A program made the position numbers and the translations under genes. The notes beneath the pieces are model-generated. The model was not told the origin of the DNA. It did not search any database and worked only from the letters and a program-made list of their open reading frames with translations. Below, piece after piece: positions 41,488-50,913 of a stretch of DNA of 64,000 bases. The DNA is taken from assembly GCA_014584345.1 (NCBI GenBank), contig JACTNB010000022.1:124001-188000 (forward strand). The letters run 5' to 3'. The stretch is from Planctomycetota bacterium. GTDB lineage: Bacteria; Planctomycetota; Planctomycetia; Planctomycetales; Planctomycetaceae. Numbering within the stretch: position 1 is the stretch's first letter; every line of letters begins with the position of its first letter.

Positions 41488-42279
41488 ATGCCGTCAACGG
41501 AGACCATCAAGGCCGTGATTTTCGATTGGGCTGGCACCACCATTGACTACGGCTGCCAGGCTCCCGCCGCCGTTTTTCAACAGATTTTCACGGAGAGAGG
41601 GGTTCCCGTCTCGGTGTCGCAAGCGCGGGGTCCGATGGGTAAAAGCAAGCGCGATCACATCGCGGCCCTGTTCGAGTATCCGGATGTCGCTGCTCGCTGG
41701 CGGGAAAAGTATGGCACTCCCCCCGATGACGCCGCCATCGACGAATTGTATGCCCGTTTTCTTCCCTTGCAGAAAGAGATTCTGGCCCGGCATAGCGATG
41801 TCATCCCAGGGATTCCCGAAATGACGCAGCAATTGCGCGAACGAGGGATACGCATTGGTTCGACCACCGGGTATACCCGCGAGTTGATGTCCGTGGTCAC
41901 CCCCCTGGCCGCTGCCGGGGGGTATGCTCCGGAAGTGCTGATCTGCTCGGACGATGTCCGTATCGGTCGGCCCGCTCCCTGGATGCTGCTGGCCGCCATG
42001 GAGCGATTGAATGTGTATCCACCGACCAGCGTGGTGAAGGTGGATGACACGCCGGTGGGTATCGAAGCGGGCCGCAACGCGGGATGCTGGACGGTGGGAA
42101 TCGCACTGACAGGAAACGAATGTGGCCTGACCCAGGCGGAAGCAGAGGCTCTGACCACCGAGGAACGGGAAAAGATACTGGCCCCCATCCGCGATAAACT
42201 CTTTGCCGCCGGGGCACATGACGTGCTCGACTCCGCCGCGCAACTACCGAAACTGCTCCACAAATTCCAAGCAGGATGA
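41488..42279 (+). CDS. phnX: Phosphonoacetaldehyde hydrolase
   Basis: HAD-family phosphonatase that splits phosphonoacetaldehyde to acetaldehyde and phosphate. Visible: nucleophile Asp13 in AVIFDWAGTT, the Schiff-base lysine region RGPMGKSKRDHI (Lys54), GSTTGYTRELM, CSDDVRIGRPAPWM and VKVDDTPVGIEAGRNAG. The 263-aa length is typical. ATG 41488 with GAGG at good spacing is preferred over ATG 41476. The partner transaminase PhnW and transport genes are not in the window. Confidence 0.93.
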   Translation: MPSTETIKAVIFDWAGTTIDYGCQAPAAVFQQIFTERGVPVSVSQARGPMGKSKRDHIAALFEYPDVAARWREKYGTPPDDAAIDELYARFLPLQKEILARHSDVIPGIPEMTQQLRERGIRIGSTTGYTRELMSVVTPLAAAGGYAPEVLICSDDVRIGRPAPWMLLAAMERLNVYPPTSVVKVDDTPVGIEAGRNAGCWTVGIALTGNECGLTQAEAEALTTEEREKILAPIRDKLFAAGAHDVLDSAAQLPKLLHKFQAG

Positions 42280-42617
42280 GCAGGATGGGGCACCGTGGCT
42301 CATGTCGATTCGTTCACGCGTACCGAGCACTACGCGCCAGCGCCGGATATTGATCGGCGGATTCCCGAATAACCCGCGGCGACTCGCAGAGCTTAGGTAT
42401 CATGCCGTGTGCCACTGGCTCGACACCAGCGCGAGCCGAAACGAGCTCGAATCAGCAACAAGCGAGCGGGTGATTCCGTCCCCCGCTCGCCTGGGTGCCA
42501 TGCTCTGCGAGTGCGTTGACGAGCGAAAGCTTCACTCCTCGACAACAGGCTTGTCCTGTTGCGCGATGCCAGCTTGCCTCGCCAGCCATAAAAACAATGG
42601 ACCAAGTCTACCGCTGC
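42280..42617. other. Intergenic, phnX to epimerase
   Basis: 338 bases between convergent genes with nothing I can support. A plus-strand open frame crosses it but has no family similarity. Confidence 0.5.
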
Positions 42618-43544
42618 TCATTGGCAAATAGAGCCCAATGCCTCGCTCAAATGGGGATAACGAAATTCCCATTGTTCCTCGCGCAGTCGGCTTGAGACCA
42701 CATATCTCCCGTACAGGGCAAGTTCCGCATCCGTTCGCAGAACCCAGCGTGCCCCCAATCGAACAAGCCAACTCGGGGCCGGCAGTCCCACGGGAATCTT
42801 CAAACAGCTTCGTAATTCCCGCATGAAGTCCTGTTGCGAGACGGGATGCGGCGACGATGCGACGTAGATCCCCTGCATGCCATGATCTCGAATCCCCCGT
42901 TCGATCAATCGATTCAAATCGGTCTCGTGAATCCAGCTCATCCCCTGGAGACCCGTTCCAAGCTTTCCTCCCAGCCCGAGCCTGGTTACCAGACGCAATC
43001 GCGACAACGCTCCCCCACCTGCCCCCAGATCCCGGCCAATCACGAAGCTGGTACGCAATACAACCCCCCGCTGTGTGGGCAGCACCGCGTTTCGAAATTC
43101 CGCTTCCCAGGCCTTGCCGACAAACGGAGCCAGTCCATATCCCAAGGGGGAGTCCTCCGTGCAGAGAACTTCGGGGGGATCGCCGTAGATGTGTGCCGTG
43201 CTCATCTGCACCCACACCGGTGGGGGCGATTGCAGCTTGCGAACGGCTGCCCCCAACACGCGCGTCGACTCCACGCGGGAACGCAAAATTTCGTCCTGAT
43301 GATCGGGTGTCTTGATGCAATCGACACTCCGGCCTGTCAGATTGACCAGCCCCATCGCCTCCTCAAGGTGTTCGGTCCACGCTCCCAGGCTGCGTGCATC
43401 CCAGGGAACATGCTGCCACGGCCCCTGCACGCGCGGAGCCCGCCGCGAGAGCAACACCACCGATATTCCCTGTTCAGCCAGGTAATGAGCCAGCGAAATT
43501 CCCAGAAAACCACTTCCACCCGCGATCACCACATGATTTCCCAT
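42618..43544 (-). CDS. TIGR01777 family NAD-dependent epimerase
   Basis: A 308-aa short-chain dehydrogenase/epimerase of the YfcH/SulA-like (TIGR01777) type. N-terminal dinucleotide motif VVIAGGSGFLGISLAHYL, the NLTGRSVDC block, SRVESTRVLG, STAHIYGD, LRTSFVIGRDLGAGGGALSRL and WIHETDLNRLI are typical. The C-terminal DUF1731 segment (PAPSWLVRLGARWVLRTDAELALYGRYVV) is present. Function unresolved in the family. It lies 7 bp after the OsmC stop, same strand. Confidence 0.9.
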   Translation of the reverse strand: MGNHVVIAGGSGFLGISLAHYLAEQGISVVLLSRRAPRVQGPWQHVPWDARSLGAWTEHLEEAMGLVNLTGRSVDCIKTPDHQDEILRSRVESTRVLGAAVRKLQSPPPVWVQMSTAHIYGDPPEVLCTEDSPLGYGLAPFVGKAWEAEFRNAVLPTQRGVVLRTSFVIGRDLGAGGGALSRLRLVTRLGLGGKLGTGLQGMSWIHETDLNRLIERGIRDHGMQGIYVASSPHPVSQQDFMRELRSCLKIPVGLPAPSWLVRLGARWVLRTDAELALYGRYVVSSRLREEQWEFRYPHLSEALGSICQ

Positions 43545-43551
43545 GAGCCGC

Positions 43552-43974
43552 TCACTCCATTTCGATTTCGCGAGACTCCAGCTGCAATTTACCCGTCAGG
43601 GTGCGATGCACGGGACAGCGATCCGCAATCTCGAGTAACCGTTTCCGTTGCTCGTCGGACAGGGGCCCCGTCATCTCGATCTGCTTCTCAATCCGGTCCG
43701 TGTAGTCCTCGGCTTCCCCTTCCTGGAGTTTCCGGTGTTGCAATCGCACCTGCAATGTTTCCAGCGGCCATCCTTTCCGTCGGGCGTACATACGCATCGT
43801 GATGGTTGTGCAACTTCCCAGCGCCGCCAGCAGCAGTTCCATCGGAGTGGGGCCGGCGTCCAGTCCTTCCAGTTCCAGTGGTTCGTCGGCCCATAAGGTA
43901 TGTTGCCTTGCGACGATTTCCTGCGTGTAACCCTCGTTGTGATCGACAATTTCGACTTTGGTGATTTCCGCCAT
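43552..43974 (-). CDS. OsmC family peroxidase-like protein
   Basis: A 140-aa OsmC/Ohr-type protein that reduces organic hydroperoxides. It has PTPMELLLAALGSCTTITMRMYARRKG (Cys55) and DRCPVHRTL (Cys120), the two redox cysteines. I start at ATG 43974 (MAEITKVEIV); a 35-codon upstream extension has no similarity. The ribosome binding site is weak. It overlaps nothing and precedes the epimerase by 7 bp. Confidence 0.87.
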   Translation of the reverse strand: MAEITKVEIVDHNEGYTQEIVARQHTLWADEPLELEGLDAGPTPMELLLAALGSCTTITMRMYARRKGWPLETLQVRLQHRKLQEGEAEDYTDRIEKQIEMTGPLSDEQRKRLLEIADRCPVHRTLTGKLQLESREIEME

Positions 43975-44219
43975 AAAGGTGCTTTCTTGCGTGGTACTCA
44001 GGGGGGGGCGTGAACATGTTGAGGGTAAAGGTGTCCGGATAAGAACCAGGCCCGGAATGGGATTTGTTCGGAAAGACAATTCTGGCTGCTTCCCGTAAAG
44101 ATTTCAAACCGATGAAATTCCCGACGTTCGGTGATTTACAGTTTCCGGGACCCCACTTTTTCGATATCTTGCGAAAATCTGGAGCCGTGCCCTCGTGAAT
44201 TGGGGCGGAACAGCCTCCC

Positions 44220-44293
<74 letters not shown>

Positions 44294-44603
44294 CTGGTTC
44301 CAGGCTTCCAACATGCGCGCTGTGCCCCGCGGATGCATAAAATTTGCTTAATCCGAGGCTGCTCCGCCAAGTGTCATCTGGATTTTTCTGGCCACTCATG
44401 GCAGAATGTGCCCGGAGTCCTCCCGCCAGCAGTCGGGATGGCTCATGATCAGACAGATGGGGGGACAAACTCGCCGGTTCGCAAATCGGAGGGGGATGTC
44501 TTGTCTGGTCCAGATTTCTCCGCGGCCTGGTCGGTGCGGCAGGAGACGTGCCAGCAGCAATAAAAACCAGCTTGAGTCAACGCAGAACGGGTGAGGCAAC
44601 GCA
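44294..44603. other. Intergenic after tRNA-Arg
   Basis: 310 bases with no gene. Nothing resembling an integrase or repeat abuts this tRNA, in contrast to the other tRNA-Arg. Confidence 0.5.
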
Positions 44604-44999
44604 ATGACCGCGTCGAGCAATGTGCTGAGTGTCGAACGTAAGTTTCACCGCAACGCCTACGAATTCGTATTCGATTCCCTGCGATTCACCCAGGAAATGC
44701 TGGATCGCGGCGTGCCAACGGAAGAGGAATCGGCGCATATCTCCGGGCAGGAACTGCTGGTCGGCATTCGCCAGTTTGCCCAGGAAAAATACGGCTTGCT
44801 GGCGGAAACGGTGTTTCGTCAATGGGGAGTCCATTGCACCGAAGACTTCGGACGAATTGTGTTCGAATTGATCGAACGGGGCGAAATGCGGAAAACCGAA
44901 CGCGATCAACTGGCCGATTTCGTGGATGTCTACGACTTTCACGAAGCGCTCGACGCCAACTACGTCATTGACGTGCGGCATGCCTTCAAGGACCGTTAA
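44604..44999 (+). CDS. Minf_1886 family protein
   Basis: A 131-aa soluble protein of the uncharacterised Minf_1886 family, common in PVC bacteria: KFHRNAYEFVFDSLRFTQEML, HISGQELLVGIRQFAQEKYG, VFRQWGVHCTEDFGRIVFELIERGEM and DFVDVYDFHEALD. ATG with acGGGTGAGG upstream. Function unknown. It shares a plus-strand orientation with the next membrane protein gene. Confidence 0.85.
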   Translation: MTASSNVLSVERKFHRNAYEFVFDSLRFTQEMLDRGVPTEEESAHISGQELLVGIRQFAQEKYGLLAETVFRQWGVHCTEDFGRIVFELIERGEMRKTERDQLADFVDVYDFHEALDANYVIDVRHAFKDR

Positions 45000-45065
45000 C
45001 CATCGCCGAGATTCGGAATCGCGGCGTGAATTCCCTTTCACGCCCATGGTGTGAATGAGAATTTC

Positions 45066-45569
45066 ATGCAGGCAGCCTCGGCCGATTTGGAAATTGTTCC
45101 CCCCTCCGCTTCGCCTGAGGGACACCGGAGAAGTCAGCGCCTGGGAATTGCCTTGGCCGTGGGGAGCGGATGGTTATTGTTTCTGGCGGTGCTGGCATAC
45201 CAGACTGCGAATCCCCCCACGGTCAACTGGGCGCAACTCACCCGGACCGACACCGTGATTCTGGCCACGATCCTGGATCCCGCGCGTGGGGAGGTCGAGG
45301 TCCATGAAGTGTTACTCAGGCGTTTGCCGGAACTCTCCGTTCCCTTGGGCCCACTGCTAATTTCCCCTCCGCTGGATCATTGGCAACGCAACCAACGACG
45401 GATCATTCCACTGGCAAGGACAACATCAGGCGCGTGGGTGGTTCCACAGGCGCCACTTCCCGCTGCCCCCCGGCTCGATTATCCCGATGAGAAATCCGTC
45501 CGGGTTCAACTGCAAGCTGTCTGGAAGACTTCCGGCTCGCTGCCAGTGACGGGGCGCGAGCCGAGGTAA
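45066..45569 (+). CDS. Single-pass membrane hypothetical
   Basis: A 167-aa protein, one helix near residues 26-46 (LGIALAVGSGWLLFLAVLAYQT) with a ~120-aa extracytoplasmic part that has VEVHEVLLRRLPELSVPLGPL and a beta-rich look. ATG 45066 is preferred; GTG 45051 is possible. No family. It follows the Minf_1886 gene by 66 bp. Confidence 0.65.
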   Translation: MQAASADLEIVPPSASPEGHRRSQRLGIALAVGSGWLLFLAVLAYQTANPPTVNWAQLTRTDTVILATILDPARGEVEVHEVLLRRLPELSVPLGPLLISPPLDHWQRNQRRIIPLARTTSGAWVVPQAPLPAAPRLDYPDEKSVRVQLQAVWKTSGSLPVTGREPR

Positions 45570-46011
45570 TGCGGTCCGCGGATCGAATCCAACCGCCCCT
45601 CGGACGGGAAAACCTTGCCAGATCCCGCCAGGGATTTCCCGGAGATTGACTCGAGCCACGGCCCCCCTTCCTCTCCCCAAGTGAGTTAAGATCGCGGGGG
45701 AAACCAGAGGAGGAGCACAGAAAAACGGCTCGTTGTTTTCGGGCCTGTTGGGAAGCGGGAGCCCCCGTGAACGCGTCACGACGCGAAGACGGAAACGATT
45801 AGTCCGGCTGAAATGGGAAAAAATGACGAATTCCCCAACAATTTCCTGCCCATACTCGTAACACGATTATCATCTGCTTATATTGCAGATGTTTTAATCG
45901 GCGCTGCGCGCTCCGAATGCGAGGACGCATGCGCTGGAATACGCCGCAGTAGTCGTTTTTCATATCAAGTCATCCGCGAACCCCATTCATTAGCATCAGA
46001 GGCGGTCGGAA
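45570..46011. other. Intergenic before ABC operon
   Basis: 442 bases. It contains the small hairpin at 45871-45891. A weak plus-strand open frame overlapping the ATPase gene is rejected. The ABC promoter must lie here. Confidence 0.55.
45871..45891. promoter_or_regulatory. CATCTGC/GCAGATG hairpin followed by TTTTAAT
   Basis: 7-bp perfect arms with a 7-base AT loop, then TTTTAAT. It resembles a weak terminator of the upstream gene or an operator about 120 bases before the ABC operon. Confidence 0.4.
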
Positions 46012-46950
46012 ATGAGTCAGGCGGAAAACGTCATCGAAATACGCAATTTATCCAAGGATTATCGCGATTTCTGGGGCCGTAAGAAGGTTCAAGCCTTGAA
46101 ATCGTTGAGCCTGGATGTCCGCAAGGGGGAAATTTTTGGTTTGCTGGGACCGAATGGTTCGGGCAAAACCACGACCATGAAGCTGCTGCTGGGACTGTTG
46201 TTCCCGACAACTGGCGACGTAAGCATCTTTGGTCAGCCCGCATCGAATGTCGAAAAAAACGAACGGATCGGCTATCTGCCCGAAGAATCGTACCTGTATC
46301 GCTTCCTGAACGCGGACGAGACACTCGATTTTTACGGACGTCTGTTCAACATGTCCCCCGCGGTCCGGAAACAGCGGCGGGATGAGCTGATTCAACAGGT
46401 CGGCATTGCCCATGCCCGTAAACGCCAGTTGAAGGAATACTCCAAGGGGATGACACGCCGGATCGGACTGGCCCAGGCGTTGATCAACGATCCCGACCTG
46501 GTTTTGCTGGACGAACCCACGAGCGGGCTGGATCCCATCGGGACGCGGGACATGAAGGACATGATCCTGAAACTGAGGGAGCAGGGCAAAACCGTGGTCA
46601 TGTGTTCGCATCTGCTGGCCGACGTGCAGGATGTCTGCGACCGAATTGCCATTCTGTATGGCGGCGAATTGAAGGTCATGGGGCGCGTCGATGATCTGCT
46701 GAAATCGAAGGATCAGGAGCAATTGCTGACCTCGCCCCTCTCCCCGGAAGCGCACAAGGAAATTGAAGCGGTGCTGAAAAAGCACAACGCGCAGCTCCTC
46801 TCGGCCGATCGTCCAACGACCACGCTCGAAGAATTGTTCCTGAAAACGGTGCAAATCAGCCAGGAACGCCCCGGGCAACGCTACGTGGCGGAAGAGGGGG
46901 GGGAATCTCCCCTCGAGCAGAAACAATCGGTCGAACCGTCGGCAAAATAG
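46012..46950 (+). CDS. ABC transporter ATPase (ABC-2 exporter)
   Basis: A 312-aa nucleotide-binding subunit. Walker A GLLGPNGSGKTTTMK, Q-loop region, signature YSKGMTRRIGLAQAL (LSxGM-like variant), Walker B DLVLLDEPTSGLDP, and switch His in VMCSHLLAD. The C-terminal ~80 residues form an accessory extension seen in CcmA/NatA-type exporters. First of three genes; the permease starts 102 bp later. Confidence 0.94.
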   Translation: MSQAENVIEIRNLSKDYRDFWGRKKVQALKSLSLDVRKGEIFGLLGPNGSGKTTTMKLLLGLLFPTTGDVSIFGQPASNVEKNERIGYLPEESYLYRFLNADETLDFYGRLFNMSPAVRKQRRDELIQQVGIAHARKRQLKEYSKGMTRRIGLAQALINDPDLVLLDEPTSGLDPIGTRDMKDMILKLREQGKTVVMCSHLLADVQDVCDRIAILYGGELKVMGRVDDLLKSKDQEQLLTSPLSPEAHKEIEAVLKKHNAQLLSADRPTTTLEELFLKTVQISQERPGQRYVAEEGGESPLEQKQSVEPSAK

Positions 46951-47052
46951 AGTCTTATCCCCAGGCGACCTCCCGGCCTGACGTTTTGTATTGCGTATGC
47001 TGTGATCTTGTCATTTCTTCTGTTCCCTGGCTGATGTGGAGTACCCCGAACA

Positions 47053-48723
47053 ATGTCCTTTGACGTTGTCGATTTCAATCTCTGGGCAGGTTTGCTGCAT
47101 TTTCTGCAGGTGTTCTGTGGCATTGCCGTCGTATTTCTGGTTGCTGGCTTCCTGATCTCCCTGATTCAGCACGGGGCGGGCGGAGTTGCGGGGTTCCTGA
47201 AGGGACTGACCGAGTTCGCAACGGATTTCGCCCGCACGTCGCCTCAACGGATCTGGGCCATCTGCCTGCTCACCTGGAAGGAAGCGACCCGCCGCAAGGC
47301 CTTGTATGTTTTCGTGATCTTTGCACTGCTGATCATGTTCGCGGGCTGGTTCCTCCGCAATGCAGTCGATCGACCCGAATTGCAAGTGAAAAACTACGTC
47401 AGCTTCGTACTCACAATCATCAGTTGGTTGTCGCTCCCCGTGGTGCTGCTGCTTTCCTGCTGGGGCTTGCCGACGGACATCAAGAACCGTTCGTTGCACA
47501 CGGTGGTTACCAAGCCGGTCCGCAAGCACGAACTTGTGCTGGGGCGTTTCCTGGGATACTCCCTGGTAGGCACGGTCGTGCTGCTGGTAATGGGTGTGGT
47601 GGGCTACTTCTGGACCGTGGGACAGGTTCCCGAAGCGGCCCGTTCCGAACTGATCGGCCGCGTGCCGATTTATGGCAACATGAGCTTTTCAACCCGCCAG
47701 GGGGATCGGCTCAAGGCGGATTTGGGCGAGAATTTTAAGCCCGACGACATGGCTGGTGTCAACGTGGGAGACATCTGGGAATATCGCAGTTACATCGAAG
47801 GGGGGACGAAATCGCGGACCTTCTACGATTTCAAGGATCTGGACGTAGCGGCGATGAAACGCCAGGGCGAATTCCGGATCGAATACAACTTCGAGGCGTT
47901 CCGGTCGCACAAGGGAGAAATTGACAAGAGCCTGCTCTGCCGCCTGACCATTGAAAACCAGCAGCCCGATGCCCAGGGGAAGAAGTTGCGCGTCCCGCTG
48001 CCGATTTTCGAGGTGAAGGAATTCAGCAACCGGGCCAGCGAAAAAACGATCGTGCTGGGCGAAACCATTACCTATAACGAAGAGGGAACCAACGAGATCC
48101 GGACGGTCAATCTGTTTGATGATCTCCTCAAGGGGGGGAACATCACCATCGAGGCCCAATGCCTGGATCCCGGACAATACCTGGGGATGGCCCGCTCCGA
48201 CTTGTACCTGCGTCTGCCGGACCGTTCCTTCGCGGCGACGTATTTTCGCGGCGTGATGGGGATCTGGCTGCAAATGCTGTTGATCATCGTGCTGGGCGTG
48301 ACGGCGAGCACTTTTGTGAAGGGTCCGGTGGCGACGCTGCTGACGTTCGGCATCCTGGTGGTGGGTGGAACCTTGAGTGAACTGATGCGGGCACTGGTGA
48401 CCGGCACACAGGAAGGGGGAGGCCCTTTCGAATCGGCCTACCGCATGTTCATGCATCTGAATCCCTCGGTGGCAGTCGAGGCGGGTCCGTTAACGACGAT
48501 TATGCAAGCCGTCGATTCCGTGGCGATTGGTTTCCTGTGGACGGTGCAGTACCTGTTTCCCGATTTCAAAATTTTCAATACCACGCCCTACGTGGCGAAT
48601 GGGTTCCTGGTTCCCTGGAAGGCGGCCTTGCTGCCCGGGATCGCAGTGACGCTGGCCTTTGTAATTCCCTGCCTGCTTCTGGGCTATTTCGCTATGAAAG
48701 TTCGTGAAATGGAGGCGAAATGA
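47053..48723 (+). CDS. ABC-2 type permease
   Basis: A 556-aa membrane protein. Helices near the N-terminus (LLHFLQVFCGIAVVFLVAGFLI) and TWKEATRRKALYVFVIFALLIMFAGWFL, a third about residues 115-135, LVGTVVLLVMGVVGYFW, then a ~220-residue exported domain, and C-terminal helices (MLLIIVLGVTASTFV, AALLPGIAVTLAFVIPCLLLGYF). Fits an ABC-2 membrane subunit with a large extracytoplasmic insert. The stop overlaps the next ATG (ATGA). Confidence 0.87.
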   Translation: MSFDVVDFNLWAGLLHFLQVFCGIAVVFLVAGFLISLIQHGAGGVAGFLKGLTEFATDFARTSPQRIWAICLLTWKEATRRKALYVFVIFALLIMFAGWFLRNAVDRPELQVKNYVSFVLTIISWLSLPVVLLLSCWGLPTDIKNRSLHTVVTKPVRKHELVLGRFLGYSLVGTVVLLVMGVVGYFWTVGQVPEAARSELIGRVPIYGNMSFSTRQGDRLKADLGENFKPDDMAGVNVGDIWEYRSYIEGGTKSRTFYDFKDLDVAAMKRQGEFRIEYNFEAFRSHKGEIDKSLLCRLTIENQQPDAQGKKLRVPLPIFEVKEFSNRASEKTIVLGETITYNEEGTNEIRTVNLFDDLLKGGNITIEAQCLDPGQYLGMARSDLYLRLPDRSFAATYFRGVMGIWLQMLLIIVLGVTASTFVKGPVATLLTFGILVVGGTLSELMRALVTGTQEGGGPFESAYRMFMHLNPSVAVEAGPLTTIMQAVDSVAIGFLWTVQYLFPDFKIFNTTPYVANGFLVPWKAALLPGIAVTLAFVIPCLLLGYFAMKVREMEAK

Positions 48724-50063
48724 CACGTCTTTCGTCACAACAAAGAAAACTGGCGTATCTGCTGGCCATGATTCTGCTGCTGGCCCCCATAGTCTATTTC
48801 GGCGCGCCGGGTGACGGCACGGCGAAGTCGGGAGGCCAACTCTCCCGCCTCCGCGATGAATATGATCTGGGAGAAACCAGTCTGGGGAATGTCGATCCCG
48901 CCTCGTCGACGATGAATCTCGTGCTGCTGGGGTTGCGGGGGATTGCCTCGAACATGCTTTGGCAGCAGGCCGTGGTTCAGAAGGACAAGAAAGACTGGGC
49001 CGGACTGAAGGCCACGGTCGATTCGATCGTGCTGTTGCAACCCCACTTTCGCCAGGTTTGGGAATTCCAGGGCTGGAATCTGGCCTACAACGTCTCTGCG
49101 GAATGGGATGGCGTGGTGGATCGCTATCAGTGGGTGAAGGAAGGGGCCAAGTTCATGATGCTGGGGGCCAGCCGCAACCACAAATATCCCGAACTCTACT
49201 GGGAAAGCGGTCGTATCCTGGGTCAGAAAATTGGTCGCGCCGATGAAAAGAAATTCTTCCGGCAATATTTCATCGATGACCCGCTGCTGGACGGCGGCGG
49301 GCCCGATCCGGCCATCAATCCCGATGGCAAAGATAACTACCTGGCCGCCAAGGACTGGTTTGTAATTGCCAATGAAGTGGAAGCCCGCCCGGGCATCACG
49401 CAGAGCCGCGTGGCCGATGTCCTCTTCCGCTCGTACCCTGTCCGGTCTCAAATCGATTATGCCGACACCTTCCAGCAGGAAGGAAAATTTGAGGAAATCG
49501 GCCGCATTCAGGAAGCTTGGGAAGTCGCCTTTGACGAATTGCGGAACCAGTGGGGAGCCGAACGCTACATGACCCCCGGCGGCTGGGTGGTAATGGAAGT
49601 CGACGAAAATAACGATGTCCTGCATGCGATTATTCAGGAAGAAGGGAACAAGTTCACCCTGTATGATAAGCTGGAGTGGGTGGACCGTCGCCAGAAAATG
49701 TGCAATTACCGTTACTGGCGCACCCGCTGCCTGGTGGAATCCCGCCCTGAAGTGATTCAGGCGCATAAGGATCTGTTTGAAGGCAAGCGGGCTTTCATCG
49801 ATCGCGGAGACATCCAGGAAGCCGAGACCAAACTGATGGCCGGATTACAGGGCATGGAACGCATTCTGGCCGAATTCCCGGAACTCGAACTGGAATCGAA
49901 CTTTCGCGAGGAAACTTTGAAGTCGATCGTGCTCTGGCGCGGTGCCAAACAGGCCAAGGGTGAAGAACCCCCGGCCACTTTCCCGTTGAAATACTTGTGG
50001 GATGCCTACCCCGAAGAAGCCGAAGGGTACACGACTCTCTTCCGCTCCCTGTATGGCGGCTAG
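48720..50063 (+). CDS. Membrane-anchored protein, third gene of ABC operon
   Basis: A 447-aa protein, one N-terminal helix (LAYLLAMILLLAPIVYFGA) and a large extracytoplasmic domain with TPR-like helices (LRGIASNMLWQQAVVQKDKKDW, ATVDSIVLLQPHFRQVWEFQ) and C-terminal YLWDAYPEEAEGYTTLF. Similar planctomycete proteins carry a misleading label as iron-responsive-element proteins. ATGA overlap with the permease argues for a functional partner of that exporter. Substrate unknown. A strong terminator follows. Confidence 0.78.
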   Translation: MTRLSSQQRKLAYLLAMILLLAPIVYFGAPGDGTAKSGGQLSRLRDEYDLGETSLGNVDPASSTMNLVLLGLRGIASNMLWQQAVVQKDKKDWAGLKATVDSIVLLQPHFRQVWEFQGWNLAYNVSAEWDGVVDRYQWVKEGAKFMMLGASRNHKYPELYWESGRILGQKIGRADEKKFFRQYFIDDPLLDGGGPDPAINPDGKDNYLAAKDWFVIANEVEARPGITQSRVADVLFRSYPVRSQIDYADTFQQEGKFEEIGRIQEAWEVAFDELRNQWGAERYMTPGGWVVMEVDENNDVLHAIIQEEGNKFTLYDKLEWVDRRQKMCNYRYWRTRCLVESRPEVIQAHKDLFEGKRAFIDRGDIQEAETKLMAGLQGMERILAEFPELELESNFREETLKSIVLWRGAKQAKGEEPPATFPLKYLWDAYPEEAEGYTTLFRSLYGG

Positions 50064-50089
50064 GCCGACTCGCGGCCTGGAATGGAACA

Positions 50090-50124
50090 AAAACGCCCCG
50101 TCATGTCATATGACGGGGCGTTTT
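50090..50124. terminator. Strong bidirectional intrinsic terminator
   Basis: A 15-bp perfect stem, arm AAAACGCCCCGTCAT at 50090-50104 and complement 50110-50124, loop GTCAT. A-tract before and T-tract after make it work on both strands. It ends the ABC operon, 27 bases past the last stop. Confidence 0.93.
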
Positions 50125-50396
50125 GCGTACATTGGGGCCTGGCGGAATCGCATCTTATTGATTGCCAGTCCCCGCGAAATGATCTTATGTATACTTTCAC
50201 GGTCGGGAAATTTTTCGATCTATACTCAAGCGGGGACAATGGTTACAATAACAGTGTCTGGGTACTGCCGCAGTCATGTACTAGGCCCTGTGGTGAGCCG
50301 GAAACACTCATAAGGCAGGGGAGAGCGGGCTGTGGCCTTTTGTTCCCTGTATGAGAGTGACTGAGTCGAATCCCTGTATGCAATCGAGGCGAGCGT
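50125..50396. other. Intergenic, terminator to hypothetical
   Basis: About 270 bases without a gene. AT-rich patches around 50180-50230 (tatact, ctatactc) could be promoter elements for the following 118-aa gene; no confident -35/-10 pair. Confidence 0.45.
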
Positions 50397-50753
50397 ATGT
50401 CGCAATTTCAGGTGGGTGATCCCGTGGTCTACCTGATGACAAAACAGTCATCGCATCCGACATTGCGCGCCACGTATGTGGCTCCCTCGCAGCATGGAGA
50501 TTCCTACTGCTACGTGGTCGAAAAATTCTGGGTGGTAAAGGAAATACGCGGCGATGGTCAACTCGTGGTGCAGACGCGCCGCGGCAAAACGCGGGTCTTG
50601 TCGCCCGATGATCCCTGCCTGAAACGCGCGAACTGGTGGCATCGCTGGGTCCACCGGGATCGGTTTCCACAATTGGACCCTTTTGCATCCCCGGAAGCAG
50701 CTCCCGTGGCCAAGCGAACCGAGGCCGTGCGCCCTTCCTCGACCGAAAAATAG
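50397..50753 (+). CDS. Conserved hypothetical, 118 aa
   Basis: No known family. A basic, beta-rich small protein: FQVGDPVVYLMTKQS, HGDSYCYVVEKFWVV, DGQLVVQTRRGKTRVL, NWWHRWVHRDRFP, with a short Pro/Ala-rich tail. The opening resembles a small SH3-like barrel that may bind RNA or DNA. The start is supported by GAGG 7 bases upstream. Confidence 0.65.
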   Translation: MSQFQVGDPVVYLMTKQSSHPTLRATYVAPSQHGDSYCYVVEKFWVVKEIRGDGQLVVQTRRGKTRVLSPDDPCLKRANWWHRWVHRDRFPQLDPFASPEAAPVAKRTEAVRPSSTEK

Positions 50754-50913
50754 CCTGCTCCAACCTCAGTGGCAGGGAATTATTCGAATTCGAACTCGCA
50801 AATGCTGGGACTCGTCCCGGCCTACGCCCTTGGGGATCCGAACCCCGAGGCTAGCAGCGATTTTTTCAGAATCCGCCTGCCCTTATCCGATGCTGGCGCA
50901 TGGAGTTCGGTGT

